NCBI RefSeq assembly: GCF_003206715.1
Contig: NZ_PZJU01000008.1
Coordinates: forward strand, 19,848 to 72,498
DNA: 52,651 nt
Source of the DNA: Salinicola peritrichatus
GTDB lineage: Bacteria > Pseudomonadota > Gammaproteobacteria > Pseudomonadales > Halomonadaceae
Direction of reading: 5' to 3'
Positions 32,275 to 41,591 of this stretch are shown here, piece by piece. Every line of letters starts with the position of its first letter. Position 1 is the stretch's first letter. The translations under genes were made by a program, and so were the position numbers. The notes under the pieces are model-generated. The model saw nothing but the letters and a program-made list of their open reading frames with translations. It was not told where the DNA came from and made no database searches.

Positions 32275-35097
32275 TCAGAAAGCGTAATTGAAACGGGCGT
32301 AGACTGTGCGACCCAGTGCGTCGGCGTAGCGGGCATCATAGCCGAGCTGACCAACTTCTGGCTGGTTGGAGAACGGCGGGTCGCGGTCGAACATGTTCCG
32401 TACGCCGACGGTAACTGTCGGGCCGGCCGTGAACGCGTACGAACCCAGTGCGTCCCAAGTCGTGTAGGAACCGACTTCACTGTGAGTAGAGGTGTCGTAG
32501 TCGTCATAACCCGTCATGTAATGATTGATGACACCGGCACCCCAATGACCTTTCGTCCAGTTGACGGAAAGCTTGTGCTTCCAGCGGAAGACCGTGCCGT
32601 AACCGGCGCGGTAGTGCCCGACGCGGCTGACGTAATCGCCATCTGGCGTTTCCTGGAAGTCATAGCGATCGACGTATGTGCCGGTGTAGCCCACGGTAAA
32701 GAAGCCGTAGCTTGTCGGCAGTCGATAGTTTGCCGACACGTCGACACCGTTGGTCTTGGTGGTGCCAAGGTTTTGATAGCGAACCGGAATGTAGTCGATT
32801 GACCCGTCATCGTTACGCACGATGTTGCCAGGCTCGTTGGCGATAACGTAATCGGAAGTCGGCAGGGCAACTTCGTTCTCGATCTCGATCCACCAGAAAT
32901 CCAGGCCCGCCGAAAAGCTCTGGAATGGCTGATAGACGAAGCCGAGTGTCCAGTTCTTGGCCTCTTCCGGTTTCAGATCTTCGTTGCCGCCCTGCTCCTC
33001 CAGGAACTGGGTGTTACAGTCGCGACTGCCAACGCCGCCGTTGGCGGGCGAGCCACCGGGGCAAAGGAGCGGGTCATTGAGGCCGCCTGGTGAGAACGTC
33101 TGCGCTGCAGGGTCGTAGAGTTCGTAGAGCGATGGGGCACGGAAGCCTTCGCTATAGGCACCACGAACCAGCAGTTGCTGGAAGGGTTGCCAGCGGAAGG
33201 AGACCTTGGGGTTGGTGGTATCGCCCACATCGCTGTAATCGTCGTAGCGCACTGCCGCCGTGACTTCGAGCCCGTCGATGATGGGTACGTTCAATTCACT
33301 GTAGATACCTTTGACATCACGACTCTCGTTGATCGAGGCATCCGGCGAGAGTCCGCCACTGGTCGCACGAGAGGCTACGTCGGGATCGGTCTCGAGCTTC
33401 AGTCGCTCGTGGCGGTAGTCGGCACCGACGGCGATGGCCGAGGAGCCGGCCCCAAACCAGTCGCCGATTTCGCGACTGAGTTTACCGTCCCAGGCGTAGA
33501 CATCGTTCTGGGCGGTCCACACCAGCCCACTGGCCTCGGCATCTGCCAGGGCCTGTTGGCCGGCGGCGGTCAGCGGGTCGGTGGAGAACGGATCGATCAG
33601 TCCATTATTGAAAGCGTCTTGCAGGTCATTGTCATCGAGATAGCCGCTGCGATAGTTCAGGTCTGTATCACTGCGGTTCCAGGAAACGGCGCTATCGTAG
33701 TTGAAACCGGAAAAATCGCCGGTGAAATCCAGCACCAGACGCTGGGCGTCGATGGTGTTGTCAGTCACCCGGGGTCCAGCGGGGATACCGCGCCAACGTA
33801 CGTCGACCGGTTGCGTTGGATCGAGCGCGGGATCGTCCGGATAGAAGGGCGTCCCGGGCTGAATGACCGGACCACCAGAAGTCGGTGATGGCGCGCTCAG
33901 CGAGGTATTTTTATTCCGTGACCATAGGTAGGAGAGAGAGGCCGTATGGTTCTCCGCCAGCTTGGCCGAGGCTCGAGTGTAAAGCGACGTGTTCTCGGTC
34001 TTCTGCTGGATTTGCCCGTACCGACCGTAGTCATAGGTACAGGTGCCTCCACCGGTATCGACCAACCCCTCTCCGTCACAACCTTCTCCGGCAAGCGGGT
34101 TGCCTGCCACGCCGCCCTGGTAATAATTGCCGGGGTATGCAAAAGAGGAAGTGCCGTTGATACCGCTCGAAGGATCATAGATCTGGCGAATACTGCTACG
34201 GTCGGTGTAGTCAACGTCATCTTGCTTGCGGTATCGCATCGATCCCATGATGTTGAAACCATCTTCTTCGAGATCGCCGTTGCCCCAGGTCGCGCTGATG
34301 TCACCGCTATCGCCACCACCACTATGGGTGGGCGCGTCGTAGCCGAGTTCAACATTTCCACCAGTGAGATTTTTCTTGGTGATGAAGTTGATGACCCCAC
34401 CAATGGCATCGGTTCCGTAGATTGCCGAGGCGCCATCACGCAGGACCTCGACGCGCTCGACGGCACCGAAAGGAATCGAGTTGAGGTCGACGGCACTGCC
34501 GTCCAGCGAGTTGTTGGCCAGTCGGCGACCGTTCAGCAGCACCAGTGTCTTGTCTGTGCCGATACCGCGCAGGTTGGCGAAACTGGCTCCGCCGGTAATG
34601 GCTGTGCCTGTACCAAACCCAGGCCCGTAGCTCGTGTCGTTGGCTGAAATTTGCGAAAGCAGCTGTGCGGTTGAAGTAATGCCCTGCTGCCGCATCTCTT
34701 CAGCCTCGATGATCGTCACCGGGACGGCAGTCTCGGCATCGGTCCGGGCAATTGCCGAACCGGTCACTTCCATCCGGCCGAGATCCTGAGTCGGTGCCGC
34801 TGCGGGCGCCGCGACGGCCGCAGCAGGGGCGGCAGCCGCAGCGGGTGCCGCTTCGGCAGGCGCTGCCGCTGCCGGCTCGGCAATCTCGTCGGATGCACCG
34901 GCCGGCGGGGCGACATAGTCATCGTCACTGCTCTGTGCCATGGCCAGTGGTGCCGCCGCCGCAAGAATCAAACAGGTCGACACCAGTAGTGAAGACCTTT
35001 GCCACATGGCCGGTCGCATCATCGAGAGTCGCCAGCCGGATTTTGAGCAAAGAGATTCCCTGGGATGCTTGGCATCCCAAATTTTTGGCGTTGTCAT
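32275..35097 (-). CDS. TonB-dependent outer-membrane receptor
   Basis: The 940-residue protein has an extended N-terminus, then a signal peptide (WQRSSLLVSTCLILAAAAPL, cleaved near AMA-QSS). A 50-residue Ala/Pro/Glu-rich linker is followed by the plug (about 107-245; LRGIGTDKTLVLLNGRR and VEVLRDGASAIYGTDAIGG) and a 22-strand-type barrel ending in FNYAF. The barrel has the shape of the proteobacterial receptors often associated with peptide or plant-polymer uptake. The start at 35097 has AAGGA upstream; 35019/35022 are alternatives that give a more standard signal peptide. It follows tonB-exbB-exbD. Confidence 0.92.
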   Translation of the reverse strand: MTTPKIWDAKHPRESLCSKSGWRLSMMRPAMWQRSSLLVSTCLILAAAAPLAMAQSSDDDYVAPPAGASDEIAEPAAAAPAEAAPAAAAAPAAAVAAPAAAPTQDLGRMEVTGSAIARTDAETAVPVTIIEAEEMRQQGITSTAQLLSQISANDTSYGPGFGTGTAITGGASFANLRGIGTDKTLVLLNGRRLANNSLDGSAVDLNSIPFGAVERVEVLRDGASAIYGTDAIGGVINFITKKNLTGGNVELGYDAPTHSGGGDSGDISATWGNGDLEEDGFNIMGSMRYRKQDDVDYTDRSSIRQIYDPSSGINGTSSFAYPGNYYQGGVAGNPLAGEGCDGEGLVDTGGGTCTYDYGRYGQIQQKTENTSLYTRASAKLAENHTASLSYLWSRNKNTSLSAPSPTSGGPVIQPGTPFYPDDPALDPTQPVDVRWRGIPAGPRVTDNTIDAQRLVLDFTGDFSGFNYDSAVSWNRSDTDLNYRSGYLDDNDLQDAFNNGLIDPFSTDPLTAAGQQALADAEASGLVWTAQNDVYAWDGKLSREIGDWFGAGSSAIAVGADYRHERLKLETDPDVASRATSGGLSPDASINESRDVKGIYSELNVPIIDGLEVTAAVRYDDYSDVGDTTNPKVSFRWQPFQQLLVRGAYSEGFRAPSLYELYDPAAQTFSPGGLNDPLLCPGGSPANGGVGSRDCNTQFLEEQGGNEDLKPEEAKNWTLGFVYQPFQSFSAGLDFWWIEIENEVALPTSDYVIANEPGNIVRNDDGSIDYIPVRYQNLGTTKTNGVDVSANYRLPTSYGFFTVGYTGTYVDRYDFQETPDGDYVSRVGHYRAGYGTVFRWKHKLSVNWTKGHWGAGVINHYMTGYDDYDTSTHSEVGSYTTWDALGSYAFTAGPTVTVGVRNMFDRDPPFSNQPEVGQLGYDARYADALGRTVYARFNYAF
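35061..35079. other. Perfect inverted repeat within the first codons of the receptor gene
   Basis: TGGGATGC-TTG-GCATCCCA is an 8-bp perfect stem with a 3-base loop, about 20-35 bases after the assigned start codon and before the alternative starts. It could fold in the mRNA and affect initiation, or be a protein-binding site if the true start is further downstream. Confidence 0.45.
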
Positions 35098-35273
35098 TAT
35101 CAGGGTGTTCCTTGAATAGCAGTTATTGGTATTCGACGTTCAATGGCTGTTATTCGGGTGCTCTACGCGATTGTTGTCGTTGAGTGTCTATTCTCCCTTT
35201 TTAGTGAAACGAATCACGCCAGGCAGGCGTCCCGAGCGTCGCGAGGCGGTGTATCCCAGGCAATCTTTGGAGA

Positions 35274-35675
35274 TCACTGCTGGGTGAGAACGGCAACCTT
35301 CTGGATGCCAGAACGCTCCAGCGCCGCCATGGCCTTGGCAACGGTGCCGTACTCCACCCCTTCATCCGCCTGTAGCTGTACGGCCTGATCGGGATTGTCG
35401 TCGTGAGCCTGGACGAGCGCCTGCTCCAGGTCTTCGAAGCTGTACTCCTTTTTGCCAATGAAATAAGCGCCATCGGCATCGACGCTCACGACCATTGGCT
35501 CCTTGGTCTCGGGGGGTGCGACCGCCCCTGTCTTGGGCAGGTTGACGTGTACGGCATTGGTCATTAGCGGCGCAGTGACGATGAAAACCACCAGTAGAAC
35601 GAGCATCACATCGACCAGTGGGGTGACATTCATCTCGCTGAGAACTTCATCGTCGTCGTGACTGGAAAAAGCCAT
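35274..35675 (-). CDS. exbD: Biopolymer transport protein ExbD
   Basis: The 133-residue protein has a short cytoplasmic tail, one transmembrane helix with the essential Asp (NVTPLVDVMLVLLVVFIV) and a periplasmic domain. With ExbB it forms the proton channel that energises TonB. It lies 51 bp after exbB and upstream of the receptor, in a tonB-exbB-exbD order. Confidence 0.95.
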   Translation of the reverse strand: MAFSSHDDDEVLSEMNVTPLVDVMLVLLVVFIVTAPLMTNAVHVNLPKTGAVAPPETKEPMVVSVDADGAYFIGKKEYSFEDLEQALVQAHDDNPDQAVQLQADEGVEYGTVAKAMAALERSGIQKVAVLTQQ

Positions 35676-35726
35676 TTCACATTACCTTTTCATGAGCGTA
35701 TTGAGGCTGATACCGATGACTCGAGA

Positions 35727-36443
35727 TCAACCCATTGCTGGGGAAGGCGACGGTATTTCGGGTGCAACAGGCCTGGGCGCGTGGCTTTGAAAGGCGTGCT
35801 GCTGGGCCAGGCTGTAGAAGTCGTGAGCGAAATCATCCATCAGCGAAACGGTGAGTTTCAGCCTGCGCGTGAAGTAGTTGTAAACGAGCACTGCTGGCAC
35901 TGCGGCGGCGATACCGACACCCGTCGCGATCAGCGCATGGCCGATGGGGCCGGCCACGGTATCTAACCCCGCCTCGCCGGTTTCGCCGATGGTGATCAGG
36001 GCTTCCATGATGCCCCACACCGTACCGAAAAGACCGATGAACGGTGAGGTGCTGCCGATACTGGCAAGGATCGCCAGGCCGCCCTCCAGAGAGCGTCGTT
36101 CGCGCTGGATCTGCTGTCTCAACGTGCGTTCCAGACGATCGGATCGGTTGATCTTCTGAGCCAGGTCCTGATTACGGGGAGAGATGTCGCGCCCGGTGAT
36201 GACGTCGAATCCTGCGCGTGCGATCGACGCCATGGTCCCCGGACGTTTTTCGCTGATCGACTCGCCCTCCTCCATGCTCTTGGCCTCCCAGAAAGCTTTC
36301 TGGAAACGCTTGTTTTCGACCCGATTACGAGCGAATTGCAGGCCCTTTATCAGCAGAATCGCCCAAGTCGCGATAGAGAAAACGATCAGCGTCCAGAGCA
36401 CGCCGGGTACAATCATGGCGGTGATGTCATTGGATTCAATCAT
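35727..36443 (-). CDS. exbB: Biopolymer transport protein ExbB (MotA/TolQ/ExbB family)
   Basis: The 238-residue protein has three transmembrane helices. The first is near residues 10-35 (GVLWTLIVFSIATWAILLIK). The paired helices lie in the segment GGLAILASIGSTSPFIGLFG through HALIATGVGIAAAVPAVLVYN, which contains the proton-channel threonines. The ATG at 36443 follows AAGGA; an in-frame ATG at 36488 would overlap tonB and is less likely. Confidence 0.95.
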   Translation of the reverse strand: MIESNDITAMIVPGVLWTLIVFSIATWAILLIKGLQFARNRVENKRFQKAFWEAKSMEEGESISEKRPGTMASIARAGFDVITGRDISPRNQDLAQKINRSDRLERTLRQQIQRERRSLEGGLAILASIGSTSPFIGLFGTVWGIMEALITIGETGEAGLDTVAGPIGHALIATGVGIAAAVPAVLVYNYFTRRLKLTVSLMDDFAHDFYSLAQQHAFQSHAPRPVAPEIPSPSPAMG

Positions 36444-36484
36444 GGTGTTTTTCCTTGCTGAAAGTGTTGCATCGTTTTTGTTCG

Positions 36485-37321
36485 TCAATTGGGCAACTGA
36501 AACGCGATGGTCTGCAGCGCCCAGCCCTTGATCGGTGTATCGCCCCGTTTGGCTGGCTTGAACGTCCAGCCGCGAACCGTCTCGACGGCGGCTTCGTCCA
36601 GCTCCCGGTGGCCACTGGATTGAACGACCTGGACCTGACCTGCCGTGCCATCTGGCATGACCAGGATCTTCAATTGCACATTGCCTTCGTATCCGCGGCG
36701 CAGTGCGAGTGACGGATAGCGTGGCGGCGGGTTGCCCAGGCTCTGCATGCCGGATACGGCAGGTGTGACCTCGTTGCTGGACGCTGCGCTTGCGCTTTTT
36801 GTCGGCTGAGAAGGCTGGCTCGGTGTCGAGGCAGGCTCCTGGGGCGCTGGCTTGGGCGCGGGTTTCGGTTGTGGTTGTGGCTCGGGCTGAGGCTCCGGTT
36901 CGGGCTCGGGTTGTGGCTCGGGCTGAGGCTCCGGTTCGGGCTCGGGTTGTGGCTCGGGCTCAGGCTGAGGTTCCGGTTCCGGTTCCGGTTCCGGTTCAGG
37001 TTCTGGCTCAGGTTCCGGTGCCACTTCCTCTTCAGCGGGCGTGACGGCAACGTCATCCACGACTGGTGTCTCCTGAACGGTCGGCGGCGGCGGCTCGGGT
37101 GGCGGCGCGCTGGTCAAGGAGACGGTCACCTCCGATGCCTGGGATGCCTGATTCGGCAACACTTCAGCGGCAACAAGGGGTTGGCGATTCAATGACCACC
37201 AGATCAATCCATGGATAAGCACCGAGATCGCTATCAGGACCAGGATTTCAGGCCGAGATATCGAGTGTCTGTGTTTCGGCGTCACTTCCCCAGCGGGAAG
37301 CGCGTTGTCAATCGCGGTCAT
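36485..37321 (-). CDS. tonB: TonB protein with Glu-Pro/Gln-Pro spacer
   Basis: The 278-residue protein has one N-terminal transmembrane anchor ([19 protein letters not shown] with the conserved His), a long periplasmic Pro-Glu/Pro-Gln repeat arm (about residues 98-160) and a C-terminal TonB domain ([39 protein letters not shown]). It transmits proton-motive force to the receptor. Being encoded with exbB, exbD and a receptor suggests a dedicated energising complex. Confidence 0.95.
   Translation of the reverse strand: MTAIDNALPAGEVTPKHRHSISRPEILVLIAISVLIHGLIWWSLNRQPLVAAEVLPNQASQASEVTVSLTSAPPPEPPPPTVQETPVVDDVAVTPAEEEVAPEPEPEPEPEPEPEPEPQPEPEPQPEPEPEPQPEPQPEPEPEPQPEPQPQPKPAPKPAPQEPASTPSQPSQPTKSASAASSNEVTPAVSGMQSLGNPPPRYPSLALRRGYEGNVQLKILVMPDGTAGQVQVVQSSGHRELDEAAVETVRGWTFKPAKRGDTPIKGWALQTIAFQLPN
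36873..36980. repeat. 36-bp direct repeats encoding the TonB proline-rich arm
   Basis: Units begin at 36873, 36909 and 36945 (ggttgtggctcgggctgagg and following), with a period of 36 bp or 12 residues. They grade into a shorter ggttcc repeat near 36970-37000. Length variation by slippage is expected. Confidence 0.8.
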
Positions 37322-37850
37322 ATGGTCTCGATTGTTCTAGTGACTGCTCGTTGGTGACTCCGCGACAGGAGCCTCATTCCCTTGTCGAAACTTGCAGCAA
37401 TATATGTGCCAACAGGTGCGAATGTGGTTGGGGTGGAAAACAATATTGCCGCTGGATGGCAGTAGTAACATTGAAGATTTTATACAAAACCAAAGGTTTT
37501 AGTTTTTCCTCGAGTAAACGGTTGTTTTATTAGGGAAATGGTATTGGATATCTCAAAGATCAGCAGTCATCTAGGTTGAAGCATTGCTGGCGCGGCGTCG
37601 TAGATTTTTTAACACCTGTTATGCTGCGGTAAGTTCTGTTGCAAAGGGTTTTCTGGCTTTCAGCCAATGGGTCTTTTGTCGACAGACTGCATGTCTTTTC
37701 TTGCACTCGAGCAGTGCGAATTCTGGCGCTTCGCACTGCTAAAAAACATACGTTTTATGAATGGTGTGATAGAAAAAATGCATGCCGTTTTCAGTCCTGG
37801 TATTCAGAATTTAAAGGATATGCGATTATCAGTTCTGATGAATGACAGCT
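37322..37850. other. AT-rich intergenic region upstream of tonB
   Basis: About 530 bp, markedly more AT-rich than its surroundings, between the tonB start and the pepF terminator. It must carry the tonB promoter. I see AT-rich stretches (gaagattttatacaaaacc; tagattttttaacacctg) but no clear Fur box. Short frames on + (37639-37845 and 37667-38098) have no recognisable features. A small RNA or regulatory region is possible. Confidence 0.5.
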
Positions 37851-37852
37851 GC

Positions 37853-37878
37853 AAAAACGCCCTCGATATGAGGGCGTT
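37853..37878 (-). terminator. Intrinsic terminator after pepF
   Basis: On the minus strand AACGCCCTC-ATATC-GAGGGCGTT is a perfect 9-bp stem continuing into TTTTT. It lies about 65 bp past the pepF stop and would end the opp-pepF transcript. Confidence 0.85.
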
Positions 37879-37943
37879 CATGCGTAGCGCTGATGTCATA
37901 ATCCTGGCTGGAACTCTCAATCTGAGAGCCCTATGCCCGCTCG

Positions 37944-39839
37944 TCAGTCGATCTTGTCGAGGACGGCTTCGGCTTCATCGATTAGCTTGTTCATCGTGTC
38001 ATCGAGTTTGTCGTAGGGCGCCGGCGTTGCAAGGTCCACTCCCGCGTTCTTCAATAACTGATAACCGCTTTGCGCGCCTCCCTGGGAGAGCACGTTGAGA
38101 TATCTGTCTCGCCACGTCTGGGAATTTTCCTCGAGGCCTTGGGCAAAAACCTGTGCCGCCGTGATAGAGGTGGCGTATTGGTAGACGTAGAAGTCGTAGT
38201 AGAAGTGCGGGATGTAAGCCCACTCGGCGTAGTCAGTCTCGTCGATGTCGGTAATGCCCTGGTCGACGCCGTAGTACTTGCGCAGAATCTCACCGTACAT
38301 TTTCGTCAGGCGATCACCGGATAGCTGTTCGCCATTCTCGGCTGCCTGGTGAATAGCCAGTTCGAACTCGGCAAACTGGGCCTGACGGAAGTAGGTTCCG
38401 CGAATTGCTTCGAGTGCCTGTCCGATGTAGAAGAGCTTCTCCTCCGGGGTTTTGGCCCGTCGGATCATGCGATCGACCAGTAGCTGCTCGTTGGTCGTGG
38501 ACGCGACTTCGGCGGTGAAGATCGAGTAGTCCGACGTTGCGTACGGCTGGCTCTCCGTGGTCAGCATGCTATGTACGCCATGGCCCCACTCGTGAGCGTA
38601 GGTCGATACATCGCCGTAACTGCCATTGAAGTTCATCAGCACGTAGGGATGAACGTCGTAGGCCGAGCCGTTCATGTAGGCGCCGGAGCGTTTGCCTTGA
38701 CTCGGATAGGCGCTGGTCCAGGCGGAGTTGGTGGCTTGTCCGATTAGCTCGGCGTAATGCGGGCCGAGCGGTGTCGTCGCTTCCCGGGTCAATTCGCGTG
38801 CATCATCGAGATCGAATGTTCTGTCGAGTTCGGCCAGTGGTGGGTAGATATCGTAGTAGTGCAACTGATCAACGCCGAGAATGCGCTGGCGCAATCTGAG
38901 ATAGCGGTGCAGCGTGTCCAGGTGGTCGTTGGTCGAGTCGATCAGTTGCTGGTAGACCGCTGGCGGAATGTCATCGCGAGACACCGCGGCGGCCATCGCG
39001 CTGTCGTAATGGCGCAGTTTCGCCTCGGTGACATGCTGCTGGACCTGGGCATTGAGCAGTGAACCGAATGTGGAGGTGTACTGCTGCCAGGCTGGCCAAT
39101 AGGCTTCGAACACTCGCTGGCGCACATCGCGATCCTGGGATTCTCGCCACTGGCCGTAACCCGCCGCGTCGAGGCGTACACGCTTGCCGTCGATCTCGAT
39201 GGTGGGCCACTCGATATCGGAATTCGCCAGCAACGAATAGGGCGTCTCGTGGCTCATTACCGGGCCGAGGGCGGCCAGTGCGGTTTCGGTCTGCTCGGAG
39301 AGCGTGTGGGGCGCTTCACGAATCACGTTTTCCAGAAAGCGGCGGTGATCCTGAAGTTGCGGGTTGGAGAGCCAGCTCGAGAGGGCGCTTCGGTCCATTG
39401 CGATCAGCGTCGGACGCAGATAGCCGATGGCCGAGTCGAACCGCGCCATCAGTTGCTCGGCTTGTCCCTGACGCTCCTGCGCCTGACCGTCACGTAGATC
39501 CTCGTCGGCCTGGAGGGACGCATAGGTCTGGACGCGGTTGGCGGATTTCTCCACCGAGCGAATGGCATCCAGTGCCTTGGCCAGCGCCTCCGGGCTGTCG
39601 GTCAGTGTCGCCTGATAGTCACCGAGGGTCTGGATACGGCTATCCACCTCCTTCAGTGCCTGCTGCCAGTCGTCGAGCGAGGCGTAGAGATCGGTGAGAT
39701 CCCACTCCCCATTTTCGGCGGACGGCGGCTGTGACTGCGCCAACGCGCCTGTGGAAGCCATGACCGATGCGCTGGTCAGGAGTGTGCCAAGGATCAATGA
39801 CGTGACTGTCTTGTTGGGGATGAATCTGCTGGAAACCAC
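37944..39839 (-). CDS. pepF: Oligoendopeptidase F (M3B family), exported form
   Basis: The 631-residue protein has the M3 zinc motif HEWGH near residue 416 (TYAHEWGHGVHSML) and the PepF-type blocks WDLTDLYASLDDW and YGDVSTYAHEWG. It also has a Sec signal peptide (SLILGTLLTSASVMASTGAL, cleaved near ALA-QSQ), whereas classic PepF is cytoplasmic, so this one probably works in the periplasm. It lies 61 bp after the Opp ATPase gene on the same strand, which suggests peptide trimming before OppA capture. Confidence 0.93.
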   Translation of the reverse strand: MVSSRFIPNKTVTSLILGTLLTSASVMASTGALAQSQPPSAENGEWDLTDLYASLDDWQQALKEVDSRIQTLGDYQATLTDSPEALAKALDAIRSVEKSANRVQTYASLQADEDLRDGQAQERQGQAEQLMARFDSAIGYLRPTLIAMDRSALSSWLSNPQLQDHRRFLENVIREAPHTLSEQTETALAALGPVMSHETPYSLLANSDIEWPTIEIDGKRVRLDAAGYGQWRESQDRDVRQRVFEAYWPAWQQYTSTFGSLLNAQVQQHVTEAKLRHYDSAMAAAVSRDDIPPAVYQQLIDSTNDHLDTLHRYLRLRQRILGVDQLHYYDIYPPLAELDRTFDLDDARELTREATTPLGPHYAELIGQATNSAWTSAYPSQGKRSGAYMNGSAYDVHPYVLMNFNGSYGDVSTYAHEWGHGVHSMLTTESQPYATSDYSIFTAEVASTTNEQLLVDRMIRRAKTPEEKLFYIGQALEAIRGTYFRQAQFAEFELAIHQAAENGEQLSGDRLTKMYGEILRKYYGVDQGITDIDETDYAEWAYIPHFYYDFYVYQYATSITAAQVFAQGLEENSQTWRDRYLNVLSQGGAQSGYQLLKNAGVDLATPAPYDKLDDTMNKLIDEAEAVLDKID

Positions 39840-39900
39840 GATGCCCTCTTGAGTCGATTGTTGTTGTTGATCGTCTTTCTTCGCGAGCTGGGTGGTAACC

Positions 39901-41502
39901 TCAGGCCGCTACTTCGTTCTCCAGAAACGCCGCTTTCAGCAGCGCCTGGGTGTAGGGCTCCCGAGGATTCGAGAAGATCGTCTCCGACGGCCCCTGTTCG
40001 ATGACGCGGCCTTCCTTCATCACCAGCACATGGTCGGAGAGCGCGCGCACGACCGAGAGGTCGTGGCTGATAAACAGGTAGGTCAGGCCGTGCTTCTTCT
40101 GCAGGTCTCGCAGCAGGTCGATGACCCGGACCTGGACCGAGCGGTCAAGTGCCGAGGTCGGCTCGTCGAGCAGCAACAGCTCGGGCTTCAGGATCAGCGC
40201 GCGGGCGATGGCGATCCGCTGGCGCTGGCCGCCGGAGAACTCGTGGGGGTAGCGGTTGCGCATCGCCGGGTCGAGGGCGACCTCTTCCAGCGCGGCGATG
40301 ACTTCTGCCTCGCGCTGGCGGCGGTTCATTTCCGGATGATGCACCTTGAGACCTTCGCTGATGATGTCGCCCACCGTCATGCGCGGGGAGAGCGAACCGA
40401 AGGGGTCCTGGAACACGACCTGCAGACGCGAGCGCAGCGGACGCATGCCGGACTTGTCGAGTCCGGAGATGTCGGCCTCCTCGAAGCGGATGTCGCCTTC
40501 GGACTTCAGCAGCCGCAGCAGGGCGCGGCCGAGTGTCGACTTGCCGGAACCGGACTCGCCGACGATGCCCAGCGTCTCGCCGCGGCGAATCGACAGGTCG
40601 ATGCCGCGCACGGCCTCGAAGTACTCGCTCTTGCCGAACAGGCGCTTCTTGAGGGGGAAGCGCACCTTGATATCGCGCCCGCTCATCAGCACCGGTGCGT
40701 CTGCCGGGGCGGGCTCCTTGCGCCCGCGCGGAATGGCGTCCAGCAGCATGCGGGTGTAGTCGTGGCGGGGGTTGTCGAACACCTCGAGCGTGCGGCCGCT
40801 CTCGACCACTTCGCCATAGCGCATCACCGCGACGTGATCGGCAAAATGGCGAACGATGCTCAAGTCGTGGGTGATGAACAGGATCGCCATGCCGTACTGG
40901 GCCTGCAGCGACTTGAGCAAATCCAGGATCTGCGCCTGTACGGTGACATCGAGAGCGGTGGTCGGCTCGTCGGCGATCAGCAGCTTGGGCTCGCAGGCGA
41001 GCGCCATGGCGATCATCACGCGCTGACGCTGGCCGCCGGAGAGCTCGTAGGGGTAGCTGTCGATACGTCGCTTGGGCTCGGGGATGCCGACCTGATTGAG
41101 CAGCTCGAGCACCCGTTGGCGGTTGGCGCTGCCCTTGAGCTGCTTGTGCTTGGTCAGCACTTCGCCGATCTGACGACCGATGCGATGCAGCGGATTGAGC
41201 GAGGTCATCGGTTCCTGGAAGATCATCGAGATGTCGTTGCCGCGCACCCGGCACATGTGCCTGGGCGTTACTTCCAGTAGATTTTCGCCGTTGAAACGGA
41301 TCGCGCCGGTGGCCCTGGCCAGTTCCGGCAGCAGTCGCATGGTAGCTGTCGATGTCACCGACTTGCCGGAGCCGGACTCGCCGACCAGAGCCAGCGTCTC
41401 GCTCTCGGCGATGGAAAAGCTCACGTCCTTGACCGCCATCACCGGTCCGGTGGGCAGTTGAAACGTCACACTGAGCTTGTCGACTTCGAGTAGAGCACTC
41501 AT
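39901..41502 (-). CDS. Oligopeptide ABC transporter, fused OppD-OppF ATPase
   Basis: The 533-residue protein carries two ABC domains. Each has a Walker A (GESGSGKS at 41-48 and again near 320), a signature SGGQRQR and a Walker B. Each is followed by the Opp/Dpp C-terminal extension, as in YejF. The tandem replaces separate OppD and OppF subunits. It lies downstream of oppB and oppC. Confidence 0.95.
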   Translation of the reverse strand: MSALLEVDKLSVTFQLPTGPVMAVKDVSFSIAESETLALVGESGSGKSVTSTATMRLLPELARATGAIRFNGENLLEVTPRHMCRVRGNDISMIFQEPMTSLNPLHRIGRQIGEVLTKHKQLKGSANRQRVLELLNQVGIPEPKRRIDSYPYELSGGQRQRVMIAMALACEPKLLIADEPTTALDVTVQAQILDLLKSLQAQYGMAILFITHDLSIVRHFADHVAVMRYGEVVESGRTLEVFDNPRHDYTRMLLDAIPRGRKEPAPADAPVLMSGRDIKVRFPLKKRLFGKSEYFEAVRGIDLSIRRGETLGIVGESGSGKSTLGRALLRLLKSEGDIRFEEADISGLDKSGMRPLRSRLQVVFQDPFGSLSPRMTVGDIISEGLKVHHPEMNRRQREAEVIAALEEVALDPAMRNRYPHEFSGGQRQRIAIARALILKPELLLLDEPTSALDRSVQVRVIDLLRDLQKKHGLTYLFISHDLSVVRALSDHVLVMKEGRVIEQGPSETIFSNPREPYTQALLKAAFLENEVAA

Positions 41503-41591
41503 GCAATGGCTCCCGACGTTTTTGAAGACTCGGACGATGACGGAGAATCGGACGCTGGCAAAAAATGGATGAGCGCAGGCATGTTTCGTCC

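Noticed and set aside
33175-33888. Open frame on + inside the TonB-dependent receptor gene
   Set aside because: Antisense shadow of a clear beta-barrel coding sequence; no motifs.
36866-37010. Regular repeats that could suggest a CRISPR array
   Set aside because: The 36-bp units are contiguous without spacers and encode the Pro-Glu/Pro-Gln arm of TonB.
37322-37640. Fur box search in the tonB upstream region
   Set aside because: No stretch approaches the 19-bp Fur consensus, so iron regulation cannot be claimed from sequence.
37667-38098. Short + frame in the AT-rich spacer
   Set aside because: It runs into the pepF 3' end on the opposite strand and through the pepF terminator, with no ribosome-binding site or similarity.
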